In this document: piece by piece, positions 1 to 11,400 of the stretch | Position numbering within the stretch: position 1 is the first letter of the stretch | How the letters are laid out: every line of letters begins with the position of its first letter | DNA from: Phoronis ovalis | Taxonomy: Eukaryota; Phoronida; Phoronidae | NCBI GenBank assembly: GCA_028565635.1 | Contig: JAOXYB010030620.1 | Location: 1-30,688, forward strand | DNA length: 30,688 bases | Reading direction: 5' to 3' | Notes under the pieces: model-generated | Database searches by the model: none | What the model was told of the DNA's origin: nothing | Seen by the model: only the letters and a program-made list of their open reading frames with translations | Position numbers and translations under genes: made by a program

Positions 1-734
1 AGCGTTATTAACAGTCAAATCGTACTATATCTTTATCGCGGATATAAGAGTAGTTGTGCGGCGGGTTTCTACTGATTGTTATTATTTATTCAGAGTGTGT
101 CCTGCATTCAGGTTGTTTCCTCATGGCTGTCCGTACTCAGTATATTGTTACCAATTAATACCTGTATCTAGTTATGATATAACCGATATAAGTTCGTGTT
201 AACTGATGATAAGTTATCATCAGTTTGTACGCACTGCTCAATTTGACTGTAAGTATATATAAAGATTATAAGTTATATTTTGTTGTTCTTTAAAAGAACG
301 AGCACCCAATTGTTGGACAATTATCGAAGTGGTTGATTTGCACTGTGATTTAAATAATTTCTTGCAGTAAATGTACCGATTACGTTACAGAAATGACAGA
401 TAGATAGACAAAAAGAGAAACATGTTAATTTTATTGTCTATTATTAACCAGAGTACAATGACAATGCATGCATCTTTAGTAATTCTAAGCTAACGTGATA
501 AAACCTCCATTTCAATACTGAGTAAAAAATATAAATTCAAAATAATTATACTGAAGATTTAGGCAAAATCTACAAATAATTAAAAGCTGAATGCCCTGCA
601 TGTAGACTGACCTCAGTCCCTCTTGGATAAAATTTGTGATTTTTTTTCTTAACAATAATAATTTAAGTTTAAATGTATAAAAGGAGCGCAGAGTGTCATG
701 GAAAAAGAGTCTCCACCAGATTGCAGGAAAACGC
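1..734. other. Intergenic, no gene seen
   Basis: AT-rich sequence with stops in all frames. The longest open stretches have no recognisable domain, no plausible splice pattern and a composition typical of random AT-rich DNA. No RNA gene or clear repeat was recognised. Confidence 0.6.
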
Positions 735-866
735 ACCAAATATTCAAAAAGTTTCTGGGGGGCATGCCCCCGGATCCCCCAGTTTCGCTTCGCGCCCAGC
801 GGGTGCTCACCCTGAAATGCATTTTTTCCACGCCTCCCCTTCAGGAAAATCCTGGATCCGCCACTG
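735..866. mobile_element. GC-rich transposon-like fragment
   Basis: A sharp GC-rich island inside AT-rich DNA. It contains a run of G, a GCATGC core and a run of C near 756-780. Read on the minus strand its right edge begins CAGTGGCGGATCCAGG (from 866 downward), a terminus style I associate with cut-and-paste DNA transposons of animals. No matching left terminus or target-site duplication could be identified, so this is probably a truncated non-autonomous copy. The open frames crossing it on both strands look incidental. Confidence 0.45.
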
Positions 867-1984
867 TTTATTGATCATTGACCTTGAACGATGTTGCGTA
901 TAACATTGGAATAACACAAACACCACATTCGAAAGATTAATCACACAAAACAGAGGATCAAAAATGGATAATGTGCCTAAAATCTGTATTTTCTCTACAG
1001 TAATAGATAATGTACAGGTATAAAACAATTTTAATGAAACTTAACTTCACAAAAATATGGATATGGAATTATGACAACACATTGTAAAACTAGCACCGAT
1101 CTCCCAATAACATCAGTCGAACAAATATATATAGTTCTATTTTTTTTCTGGAATGTTTCATTTAAATAGCAATAAATGGATAAAACTTAAAATTTAACAC
1201 ATGATATTTTACTGCATAAACTGAATAAAATATAAGCATTGGAATGAATTCCTTTCTGTTTGAGATAATCGCATTAAAATGTACACAAAACTCTGGCTTA
1301 AATAAAGTAAAAATTTCACTGCAACTATGAGTATATGCAATACCAGTGTGGAGTACGGATTACATGCCCACTGTCGCAAACGGCAGGTCCAATTGCACCC
1401 ACCAGGTGTCGCTATATTTGATTAAAATTATATTGTAGACCTTGAATTCTCAATAACATGCTTTAAATGTTAATAACAATATTACTTTTAAAAAATAATT
1501 TTTCAGTACCAGCTGTTCAGCTGTTCCAGACTACATCAGTGACAACAATACGTGGTGCTCCAACAAACATCTGTTTAGTACCAATATTTTAATTTTTTGG
1601 TAATTTTAGCTAATGCCTTTGCAAAATAAAAGCATAATACATCTGTCACTCTGTGATTTTGAATTATCAATATCATGTTCAAGAGTAAATAAATAAGAGT
1701 AACCAATATTTATCATATCATCAGAATAAACATGTGCTGCACACAACTATACAAATAATTTTCTGGCTATAAAACATAATGTCACACATGCAATTCAAAG
1801 TTACCTAGTTCTGCAAATGTTTCGAAATAAAAGATTCAGCTTATTTACGAATATAGATAACCCAATTTAACCCAGAAACTATATACCATGTGATTACTTG
1901 TAATTCACAGGTACTTATTTACATAAGATTATGATTTATAAGATCTACCATCTTGGTTAAGTGTCCGGGGGTGACAGTGAGAAT
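867..1984. other. Intergenic, no gene seen
   Basis: AT-rich, with stops in all six frames. No coding exon, tRNA or clear repeat was recognised. It may contain the 3' untranslated region and poly(A) site of the minus-strand membrane-protein gene that ends at 2409. Confidence 0.5.
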
Positions 1985-2352
1985 AGTTGGGTACCCATGT
2001 CTCTTATGATAATGTGCTCAAAGTTCATAGCCTCTTTGGGACTTGTGGGCTCAAAATAGATACCTTTTATGAGACCTTTTTATGTGGCATTCAAGTTGAG
2101 GAAACATATTGGAACGATGATGTTTTTGGACGTCTTTTTATCGAAACAAACAGACATATGAAAACTATATTCCATTTCATTTTTGGAACCAGGTATTTAA
2201 AACACACCCTTTTACTATTTTTGGGCCAAGATTTTTTGGTTATTTATACTTTTTTCAGGGCATCCTGGGTGTCAGGTCTAAAAATATACCCTCTCATCCT
2301 GTTTTTTGTAAAGAACATGTACACCAAACTATTTTGAATGTTACCCAACTGG
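1985..2352. repeat. Candidate repeat block with short terminal inverted repeats
   Basis: The block starts with AGTTGGGTA at about 1985 and ends with the inverse, TACCCAACT, near 2343-2352. These are short terminal inverted repeats enclosing about 365 bp. An open frame (1987-2337, plus strand, about 116 codons) crosses it, but its translation is a hydrophobic low-information string without a domain, as expected of a repeat read through. I infer a MITE-like or other dispersed element; no second copy is seen in this window. Confidence 0.3.
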
Positions 2353-2408
2353 AGTTAAGTGCAAAAGAGTGTTGATAATAATTCTAACATACAGTTATGC
2401 AAACATTT

Positions 2409-4794
2409 CTAAATAAACGATTCTGACACGCCTTCCTGCTCATTAAAGTTAAATTGATAATTATTATTTCCAGTGCTTTGGTTTTGTCCATATGTTGGAT
2501 TATACGGCGATCTAGCTTCGTTATATGCAGGGGACCTACTAGCTTCATCATATGCAGAGTATCTATTATCTTGGTTATAACCAGGGACTCTATTACCTTG
2601 ACTGTTTGGATTATAGCCTGGAGACCTGTCATAGGCATGCATTTCATCTGCTTCATACGCCTGGTTGTCCTGGCCATGAGAGTATGAATTGTAAGTATTA
2701 CTGTCTTTGGGATACTGGTGAGGAGGAGAGTGTGGTTGTCTGCAATCTCGATTCTTTTCTGGTCTGTAATTTGGTTGGTAGTTGGAAGAAGGGTCGTACC
2801 TTCTATCTGGTTCATCATAACCTCTTGGGGGATAATCATCTGAGTATCTTGGCTTGACTGTTTCATAACTCTTTGCATTCTGATTATTGTACGATGTATC
2901 TTCATTTGCATATCTAGGGTGTTCTAATTCACTTCCTCTGTTGCGCCTATATTGTTGATCCCATTCACTTTCTCTGTTGTACCTATTTGGAAGAACGGGC
3001 TGTTCTGATTCACTGCCTCTGTTATGACTAAATGATTGGCTTTCTGCACCATACTGGTCATAATGTGGACTATGTACTGCTGGTTGGGGCTGGCCACTAT
3101 GATGCGGAGGTTTTAGCTGTTGATAATCTCTTTTAGGATTATGATCATGCGCCAGTGAAGCATACATAGGTGGTGGTCTCGCTGTTTCAGGAGGTTGAAT
3201 ATTCTGTTCCATTGATATCTCTTCCAGTGGCTGCCTACTAGGTCTAAACACCGGTGGTTCAGGTCTTTCTTTTTGCTGAAATTCTATCCCACCTTTAAAA
3301 TACCGACATTCCGGAGTCATTTCTCTATGACGATGCTCCAACTTGTCCAAAGTAAAACATTTCATGCATATATGTTTAATTACAGTCTTCATGCCTCCCT
3401 TATAGCCAGTATGATCACCATCATATTGACATTCATTAGTTTGGTACAATTTACACACACCAGGGGGTGGCGGTTGTCGTTCTTTTTCTCCAGTATATGC
3501 TGGATTGGTCAGAGCTGATTTATGTGCAGGCTTCCCAAGCGGCTGATCTCCACGTCTACCACGACCTCTACGAAATGAGTTCCTTATAGAATTAGCGCCT
3601 CTTCTAAAAGATCTTCTCGCTGTACCTCTAAATGACCCCCAAACTCGCCTTAAATTAATATTCTGTTCCCCACTATTTTTCATATTTAACCATGTCACTA
3701 TTAACACAACAAGTATTATGATACCAACAACCAAAACAATAGCTCCAAGCAGTCCCAATGCAATCCACAATGGAGATAGATCGGCTGGCCTACTTGCTGT
3801 ATATCCGGATCCAGGAATAGCAGTTGTAGTTGGTGGTGCTGTGAATACAATTTGTCCCTTCCCTGAAAACGGAAAAGAAAGAAATTTTAAGAAATATAAC
3901 TTAATAACATTTTGGGTCAAGAGTTCTGCATCAAATATTATAATATACATAAGCTACTATGCAATTACCAGAGATTTTATTAGGTATTTTCTAGTCTGTG
4001 CTTATGATAGCCTATGGCCTAATATAGTAAATGTCCTGGATACATAACCCTACTATAACAGACTACGACAACTCAAGGCAAGTCATTTGGAAGGTTTTTA
4101 TCATTTTTTAACGCATAATAAATCATGACTCTACAGCAGTCCGTGGAGATCACTCCATTTTAATATATACCCGTATGCCAGGCTGGGACCTCAAACCAAC
4201 TGACATCCTCTATACCAAATTGTTCCTGTTTCTTTGGGACATCCTCTATGCCTACCCAAAAATTCTATCTTTGGAACATCCTCTATACCAAGTAAACCAG
4301 ACTCCGAAGGTTTTCTACTGGACTCCGGTTTGCCTTCCTCCCCCAAACCATGTCCCCGTGGGTAACGGTCGTTCTTTAGTCCTTTGGAAGACTAGTCCTG
4401 AATAAATGACCCTACTATTGCTTGCCTGCGGCTGAGTCATAGCTAGGGTCATGGCCCAGATAATGTGAAAAACTAATGTTTGTTGTCTTGCTTTCTAATT
4501 CTAGTGCATGTGGTGAATCTTAGGGGAAAAAAATTAGTTTAACACTGCCTGGGCATGAGGTTAAAATAAGTGAGCTTTAACTTTAGAGGCTGGATTATAA
4601 ACACCGGCTACACAAATATGCACTATCTGAATTTCATTAACGGGTGACTCATTTTTTAAAAATATAACCGCCATTAAAACCGGCCATGATAATAGGGACC
4701 TGTAAAAAAAATGACTGCAGTTGACCTTACCCAACGTTATAAATTGAACAATTATAACACATCCAATCCATTTCAAGTATGACAATCGAGACAT
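2409..4794 (-). CDS. Type I single-pass membrane protein with Cys/His motif and Tyr/Pro-rich tail
   Basis: Family not recognised. Model: exon 1 4794-4731, intron with GTAAGG donor and TTTTCAG acceptor, exon 2 3862-2409; phase 1 joins exactly and gives 505 aa. Residues 1-22 form a signal peptide with hydrophobic core WIGCVIIVQFITL. A Thr/Pro-containing ectodomain of about 30 residues follows, then a transmembrane helix (about 52-80) and an Arg-rich juxtamembrane stretch (about 90-126). Residues 158-207 hold a Cys/His cluster (C158, C166, H172, H185, C187, C190, H198, H200, C207) that could bind metal. PPMY at 252-255 fits a PPxY ligand for WW-domain proteins such as Nedd4-type ligases. The remainder is a Tyr/Asn/Pro/Arg-rich, probably disordered tail with imperfect repeats. 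The layout suggests a cell-surface or endosomal adaptor; that is inference. It is divergently arranged with the aldo/keto reductase gene. Confidence 0.75.
4195..4290. repeat. Three spaced copies of a short motif in an intron
   Basis: The motif GACATCCTCTATACC, with one or two changes per copy, occurs near 4200, 4239 and 4273, spaced by 34-39 bp, inside the intron of the membrane-protein gene. An open frame across it (4175-4405, plus) has no recognisable domain. Probably a degenerate minisatellite or a piece of a mobile element. Confidence 0.4.
4731..4794 (-). CDS. Exon 1 of the membrane-protein gene (signal peptide)
   Basis: The ATG at 4794 opens 21 codons plus one base, coding the whole signal peptide, and stops at a GTAAGG donor (4730-4725). 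Its single leftover base pairs with the two-base start of the exon at 3862 to make a Gly codon. Reading past the donor gives an unrelated string, supporting the splice. Confidence 0.7.
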
Positions 4795-5359
4795 TTCTGA
4801 GCGTAAGCGTGTACTGTAGTAGTCTTTACAGCTTCTGTTTGTATTGTTCTACATTCCTGAGTACATTTAATTGGCTAACAAGTGAATACAAACAGGTAAA
4901 CTAATTTATCATTATCAGACGGAAATAGCCAACTTACTCATACCGGAATATGCGCACGATAAACACACCTATAGCGCGTTCCATTTTATATTAGGGAGAC
5001 CGTTATGTAAATCTTAAGCTTGGAACGTTATTCTTCAAATGAGCATATATAGTTAGTTTACAATATTATATGTCTATATATTGATAAAACTACGAAGAAT
5101 ATACCAAACCAAAGCAAATGAACGTGATGAACGTCTCCCTCGATTCATCCCGGCCCATTCCCTAAAAACCACTAGTTAACATATCTCAGTTAGAGGAGGT
5201 ATATAATTTTTATAGTATGCAGTTTACTGTCAAGGAGAAGTAAATGATAAGCAATTTTTCATTATTTGGGTAAACTTTAATGACTGTTTATACAGAGGAG
5301 ACTGGAGAGATAAAAATACAACGGATACAAGTCATGTGATTTCTGAACATTGTAGAAGA
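4795..5359. promoter_or_regulatory. Shared divergent promoter region
   Basis: 565 bp separate the start codons of the minus-strand membrane-protein gene and the plus-strand aldo/keto reductase gene. The interval has no coding potential and must contain both 5' untranslated regions, so a bidirectional promoter is the simplest reading. A TATA-like stretch (TATAATTTTTATAG) lies near 5202. No other element is assigned. Confidence 0.45.
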
Positions 5360-5473
5360 ATGTCACGTGACAAAAACAAAATGTCCTCGAAGATGGAGTA
5401 CAATTTTCTTGGCAAGTCAGGTTTAAAGGTGTCGAATCTGTGTTTAGGAACAATGACATTCGGCGAAAGCACG
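5360..5473 (+). CDS. Aldo/keto reductase exon 1
   Basis: Codes residues 1-38, ending GTMTFGEST before a GTAAGA donor in phase 0. The frame is open upstream of 5360 but without an earlier in-frame ATG nearby; the ATGs at 5360, 5381 and 5393 are all possible starts. Confidence 0.8.
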
Positions 5474-8400
5474 GTAAGACAAATACTTATATGTAATAAA
5501 TGATACAGTTGTCAAATGCTTGTAGTACATCCATAAAGTAAATGTGTAATAAGTATAATCAGGTCATGTATAAATCAGGACTAGAATCACACCGGGGGAC
5601 ACTCAAATAAAATGTGGGTAATCATGCTTCTTAACTAAAACGCGTGTAAATGGTGTTTACTTGACAACCAGACAGGTAACACGCGTTACACGTATAGGAT
5701 AGGAAAATGTTTACCTTAACGGGTTTTAACCGTGGTCTTGCTTACTAGAGAGTCTGTTTTCACGACGAATTAATATAATTAAATTTCAAAATACAAGTAT
5801 ATAGTGATTCTTCTTTTGCATATGCATATATTTTATAATGGCATACCAACTATGTAAATTAATATCAAATCAATTTCGAGCTCAAAGCATGATAACAGGA
5901 GCATGATATATTATATATAGAATTTTGTATTTGTCATTTTTGTATAATTCAAACGGAACTCCGTTATGACAATTGTCGTTTTTCTGATAGATGTAGTACA
6001 ACAACAATATAAAAACAAAAACTTTGGTTATCTGGTAATATAATTTTGAAGCAGTCATCTCAATCTAAGGAATAAGTTTATTTACAGTATAGGTAACCAG
6101 AACAGCAAGCCGATTATTTTAGCCGTAGTCAGTAAAATTTGTATAAAACTGCTTTTAAATGCAAACTACTGTCGTTCTGGGATGTGCTGATGATAGCTGG
6201 AATGTAAATGTGGCATGCCAAAATCAATAGGAGGCCTGGGTGCTCATAATATATTAATGAATTCCTTTCTCTTTGTTCTGCCGATCTTCTTTGTGGTTAT
6301 TCACTTTTTTAAATGAGTATAATTTTGTTAAAATGGCGGAAAAACAAGTTTGAAAATGGCTTTTTTATCAAAAAATGATGGGGAAACCCAATTTTCTCAG
6401 CAGGTGTCCTACAATGTGCTATAAAGCAAAACAGTTTATTGGCCACGCCAGCATGAAAAATCGAGTGTAGGCTAGAGAAATAATTATTTTGATTTGTGAC
6501 CGATGTAATACCCAACTTGGTAAATAGAATTGAATATAACGAACTTGATCGTATGCAGACTATCACCGTGAATTTTACTGCCGCAGATTTCCCCGAGCCT
6601 AAGTAACAGTATGGATCTCCGATAACAGAGGCAGAGACCAGTATTGCAATTGGAGTCAGTGCATCCGCAGCAACTAATCTGAATAAAAGTAACATTGCCG
6701 CGTCCTTCTTCTTTACGCTTGCTAGTGCAGTGAAAGCAAGTACGTTCAGAAATGGTTCCCAATCCACAATGAATCCACAATCACTTAATTGCATTCAAAC
6801 AGTCTGAAATTCCTTAGTAAGTGTTATTTTCCATTTTCTACTCGAGTGATAATACCAGATTATTGTATGTTTTGCGTTCCGTACAATAAGCTAAACGATA
6901 AGTTTGAGTAAAATCGCAACTTGTTTGACTCAATGCTATCTGCCTGTAACGTGTCATAGCACTAAAAAATTACTTTGTATGAAATTGTGCACCTGCACAT
7001 AATGCGAAATACACGCAATAATAAAGTATACTGATTTTCATTATAGATGAAATGTGGAAGTGTGCTTATAAACATGATAACCTTCATGTAAATATAAATT
7101 TCGAGAAACTAATTTCTTGAAATATAATGAAAAAATAAATGAGATTAGCCAATTTCCCCGCAAGTAATACGATATACAAGAATTGTATCAGAACTTTGGC
7201 AATGATAATTAAGCGGATTTTGTAATAAATTATCTGCCGTTATAAATACGACTTTTGATTATTTTTTCTATTCCAAATATAGCGTAGAAGGAAACAAATA
7301 TGCTTCATCGGTATATCGCAGATCGTGAATATTATTTAAACGAATTAGCTTTTTCATGAAGGCACTTAGAATTAAATTTAGCCCACAAAAGTTTTTTTTG
7401 TGCTTTAAGCTTGTTTTCTAATGTTCTGACATATAACTTTTAAACTACTTTGATAAGGTGGTTGATTACGGCACTTTTAGTAAAAGATTTTCTAGGCAGA
7501 ATAATTATTAGATATATATATATTATCATCTTTGTATTTCAAAAAATGAAATAGCTACGTGCTATGAAATTAGTAAAATATTCTGCATAAGTATGAAATT
7601 CATATATTTAATATATGGATTAATTGATATTTCAAAATAAAATACAAGTATAGTATTCCTTTATTTGTATATGCATATATTGTATAATACCATGCCAACT
7701 GTGAAAACAGTTTTAAAAGCAGAAGCAGGATTAGAATTTTGCCAGTGTAAAGCAACTCTGTTTGTACTAAGTCCGTTATAACACTTGAACAGATATAATA
7801 CAAACATATAAAACAAACGCTGCATGTAATAAAACACTACAAAACAAAAAAAATCACAATTTTGGTTATCTGAAATTTCTGGCAAACTTAATGCATGATC
7901 TTTTTTAAACAATGAATTCAAACTAGAAAAAATATCTAATTTTGAAAGATTTTGATACATAGTCTTTCCTAGTTAAACCGAGGGCCAATTCCGTCCTCCT
8001 GAATACTGAACGCATGATCATGAGATAACTAGACTAAAAGCTTCAGCTGAACAAAGGTCTTTACCGAATTGTAACAAATGTGAAGATGAAATACGTTTTG
8101 CATGGTGTTGCTCGTTATACACTGAAGATAGATGTATGCTGTCAACTGTTACCATTGAAGCAATGGATCCAATAAATATGTTTATTCAAAACATTAAACA
8201 GCAAGATTATTCTAGCCCTAGCAAAATGCGTGCCCGGGAATGTGTCTATAATTTCTTTAAAATACGGACTAATTTGTTCTGCAATGGGTTGATGATAGCT
8301 AGTGATTATACACTATCATGCAACTATATTTCATCCAGTTTCTAGTTTCTAGCATATGTTAACCTGTTCATCTTTGTTATTTTATTCACGTATTTTGGAT

Positions 8401-11400
8401 TGCATAATTGTTAGTTTATTCCTTATGCAATTAGTTTGTACATGGTTTCAATAAATTGTTCTTCTTATAATTGTAAACCAATCCACCCAAATTATTAGTT
8501 AATCATGTTATCAATTTTCCAAGAAATTCGGTTTGTAGTAGAAGTACATTTCTTGTTAATTTATCAAGTTTTATCTCGAATTCGTAGTTCTGTTTTGTAC
8601 GTTCTTCCTTAGTGACTTGCAAGATGGCGACTCTTTGATTTGAACGTCGGGTTCAGACGATGTGTTGTCTGAAGCGTCATATCTTTTAGTTTGCTGAAAG
8701 CTACATGTTTCGCATGCTGTGCATCTAAACTTCTTTAAGAAGTCTTTAAAGGAGTGTCTGACTCTTTTGTTTCGACTTATGTAAATAACTGGATCACATA
8801 TAGAATTTAAAAGAACTAGAGCAAAGTTAGCCCTTTTCAAATGATGAATAAAATTATTTTCGGAAGGAGTCATTTTATCAAGACCAATATAACTGATTGT
8901 AAGATATGTTATGCCGTATGGTAACCAACAAACAGTGAAAGTACCGACAATTAAAATACTTGTAATAGTGCCTTTGACAATTCCACGTGCTTGTTGGCGT
9001 GTGACTAAAGCAAACTGCCGATGCCGATAAATTTCATGGAATATAATTCCATAAACAATAACGAGAAAGAGAAAGCAGGCAAAAGCAACACTAATGAGAA
9101 TTGTCAAAGGTGTTTTTGTGTAAACATCTGTGCTATCCTTGTCACTTTCGTTCGATTGTGGAGAATTCGAAACATCAATTTCAGTAATTTCAAAAACTAA
9201 ATATGGCAGAAATCCTGCGGTAAAAGATAACAGCCATGAAAAACAGATGAAAATTTGTACGCGCCATTTTGTCACTAACTGGGGATGCCGTAATGGTTTT
9301 ACAGATGCAACAAGTCTATCGCCTGTAATACCCAACATGGTAAATAGAATTGCATAAAATGAACTACTTTGTAGGCAAGTTGTCACCATGAAATCTACAT
9401 CTCCCAAGTCAAAGTCACAGTTTGGATCTCGGATAATAGAGACCAGTGTTACAACTGGAGTCAGTGCATCGGCAGCAACTAAACTGAATAAAAGTAACAT
9501 TGCCGTGTCCTTCTTCTTTACGCTTGTTAGTGCAACGAGTGCAAGCACGTTCGCTAATATTCCTACACAGCTTATAATTCCATGAAAAATGCTTGCCAAC
9601 CCACAATCAGTTGCATTGAAAACATCATAATGAAGTTCTTTACTGTTATTTTCCATCATTTTCTACACAAGTGACATTTCAGATAATCGTATTTTTTCAT
9701 GCAGTCCGTACAATAAGCTAATCGATAATTTTGAGTAAAATCGCTATTTCTTGTTTGACATTTAAGTCTAAATCATATTTTAAGGCATTTTCGAAGTTGT
9801 AGAAACAGTGCTAACTACCTTTAACGTGTAACAGTACCACAAAAATACTTTGAAATTGTGCACCTGCACATGATACGAATACACGCACAAGTAAACAGAC
9901 TCTATAATTTTCACTGTATATGAAATGCGGGAGTATTTTTATTTATAAACTTGATAACCTACATAATTTTCAATATCTAGCCTGTTATAATCGACACACT
10001 TTTATGTTTCATTTAAAGTTAGTAAATATCTAGTAATTTCTTGGACACATATAATGACAAAAATACAATGAAATTAGCCATTTTCCTCGTCAGTAGCAAG
10101 AATTTAAATAACCGGTGCGTCAGAACGTTGGCATTGATGTCGCATTTTGTATTAAATTATCTAATTCTGTCATTATAAACTTCTGATTCATTATTTCTAT
10201 TAAAATTATAACGCAGCAAGAATCAAATATGACCCATCGTTACAGCACAGATAATTTAGTATTTCTCGTTACTATTCTGTTATGGCATATGAATGTGAAC
10301 ATGAATATTAAAAACTTAGCTAAATATTAAATTTACATATCTACGAAATTGATATTGTGTTTGATATAGGTGACGAATAGTCAAAAGGTTCATACCCGTA
10401 CTGTGTGTTTCAATAAATTGATACTGGTATATTTAAATTATATCTCCCATGTCCACCATAAATCTGGAGAATACTCGTTTCCCCATAAGGTTTTGTTTTT
10501 AAGCCTGCTTTCCAACTTTCTGACATATAGCTTAACTGATATTTTATAAGTAAAAAAGCATATCCTACTCTTCGATCGTGTCACACTTGAAAATGTTTAA
10601 CGTTTTAGTTGGAAAAGTTGCAACATTTTTCATCAACGTGAATGATATAATACCTAACAGCATTCACATTTGATAATTTTCGAATGTATGTGTTGTTTTT
10701 AGAAAAGTTCTTGTTTTCGCATCTACTGTCGATAATAATCCTTCGAAATAGATCCACGTGAACGAGTATATTTGGATCCCACTGCACATCAGAATATAAT
10801 CAGTATAACTAATTTGGCCTGTTATTACAAATAAAAGGGTTTTTGAAGATCATGCATTGACTAAAAATTATGATAATTATTTTCGCTTTTGAACAGATCA
10901 TGATCAATTCCGGTATTTCGCGATGTGCGTAAATATCGAATTGGAACCCCATATACCGTTCATTGTATGGCCCAATGACCCATGCACGTGAGGATACTTT
11001 TCTTACGGCTGACATCATTGATCATCATTCTATGAGCTACAGTCGGATAGGCTATAGGGAACTCATATTGTAGATTTGCAAAACAGAACTGTTCTTCTTA
11101 AACGGTACATTAAAAAAACTGAATATCACTCACACTGATAAAAAAATACTTTTACATTTCTCACAAAAATGTTAAAATTTTCAGTGTGACAGAGAGCTCA
11201 ACTGAACGACATAGGAGTTATCTGAATTAGCTTCAATGTAGTTTTCTATAGCTAGGTTTAGCAAAATATTTACCTGTCTTGTATCTAGACTCATTCTGGA
11301 TAAAGTCACGGGATAAAGCCTTGTGTTAAATACCAGTACACTTTTTAAACGGACATATCTCCCCTCAAATTGTCTACACTGTTGATAAGTTGTAACTTTT

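Noticed and set aside
1987-2337. Plus-strand 116-codon frame
   Set aside because: It fills a repeat-like block with short terminal inverted repeats, and the translation has no domain; read as repeat, not gene.
2384-2911. Alternative minus-strand frame of 175 codons over the membrane-protein tail
   Set aside because: It overlaps the well-supported main frame in another phase and reads as Thr/Ile/Met-rich noise.
4175-4405. Plus-strand frame in the intron of the membrane-protein gene
   Set aside because: Contains the spaced GACATCCTCTATACC repeats and no domain; intronic repeat rather than exon.
8136-8345. Plus-strand 69-codon frame near the GPCR 3' end
   Set aside because: No family resemblance and no conserved counterpart in the left duplicate copy.
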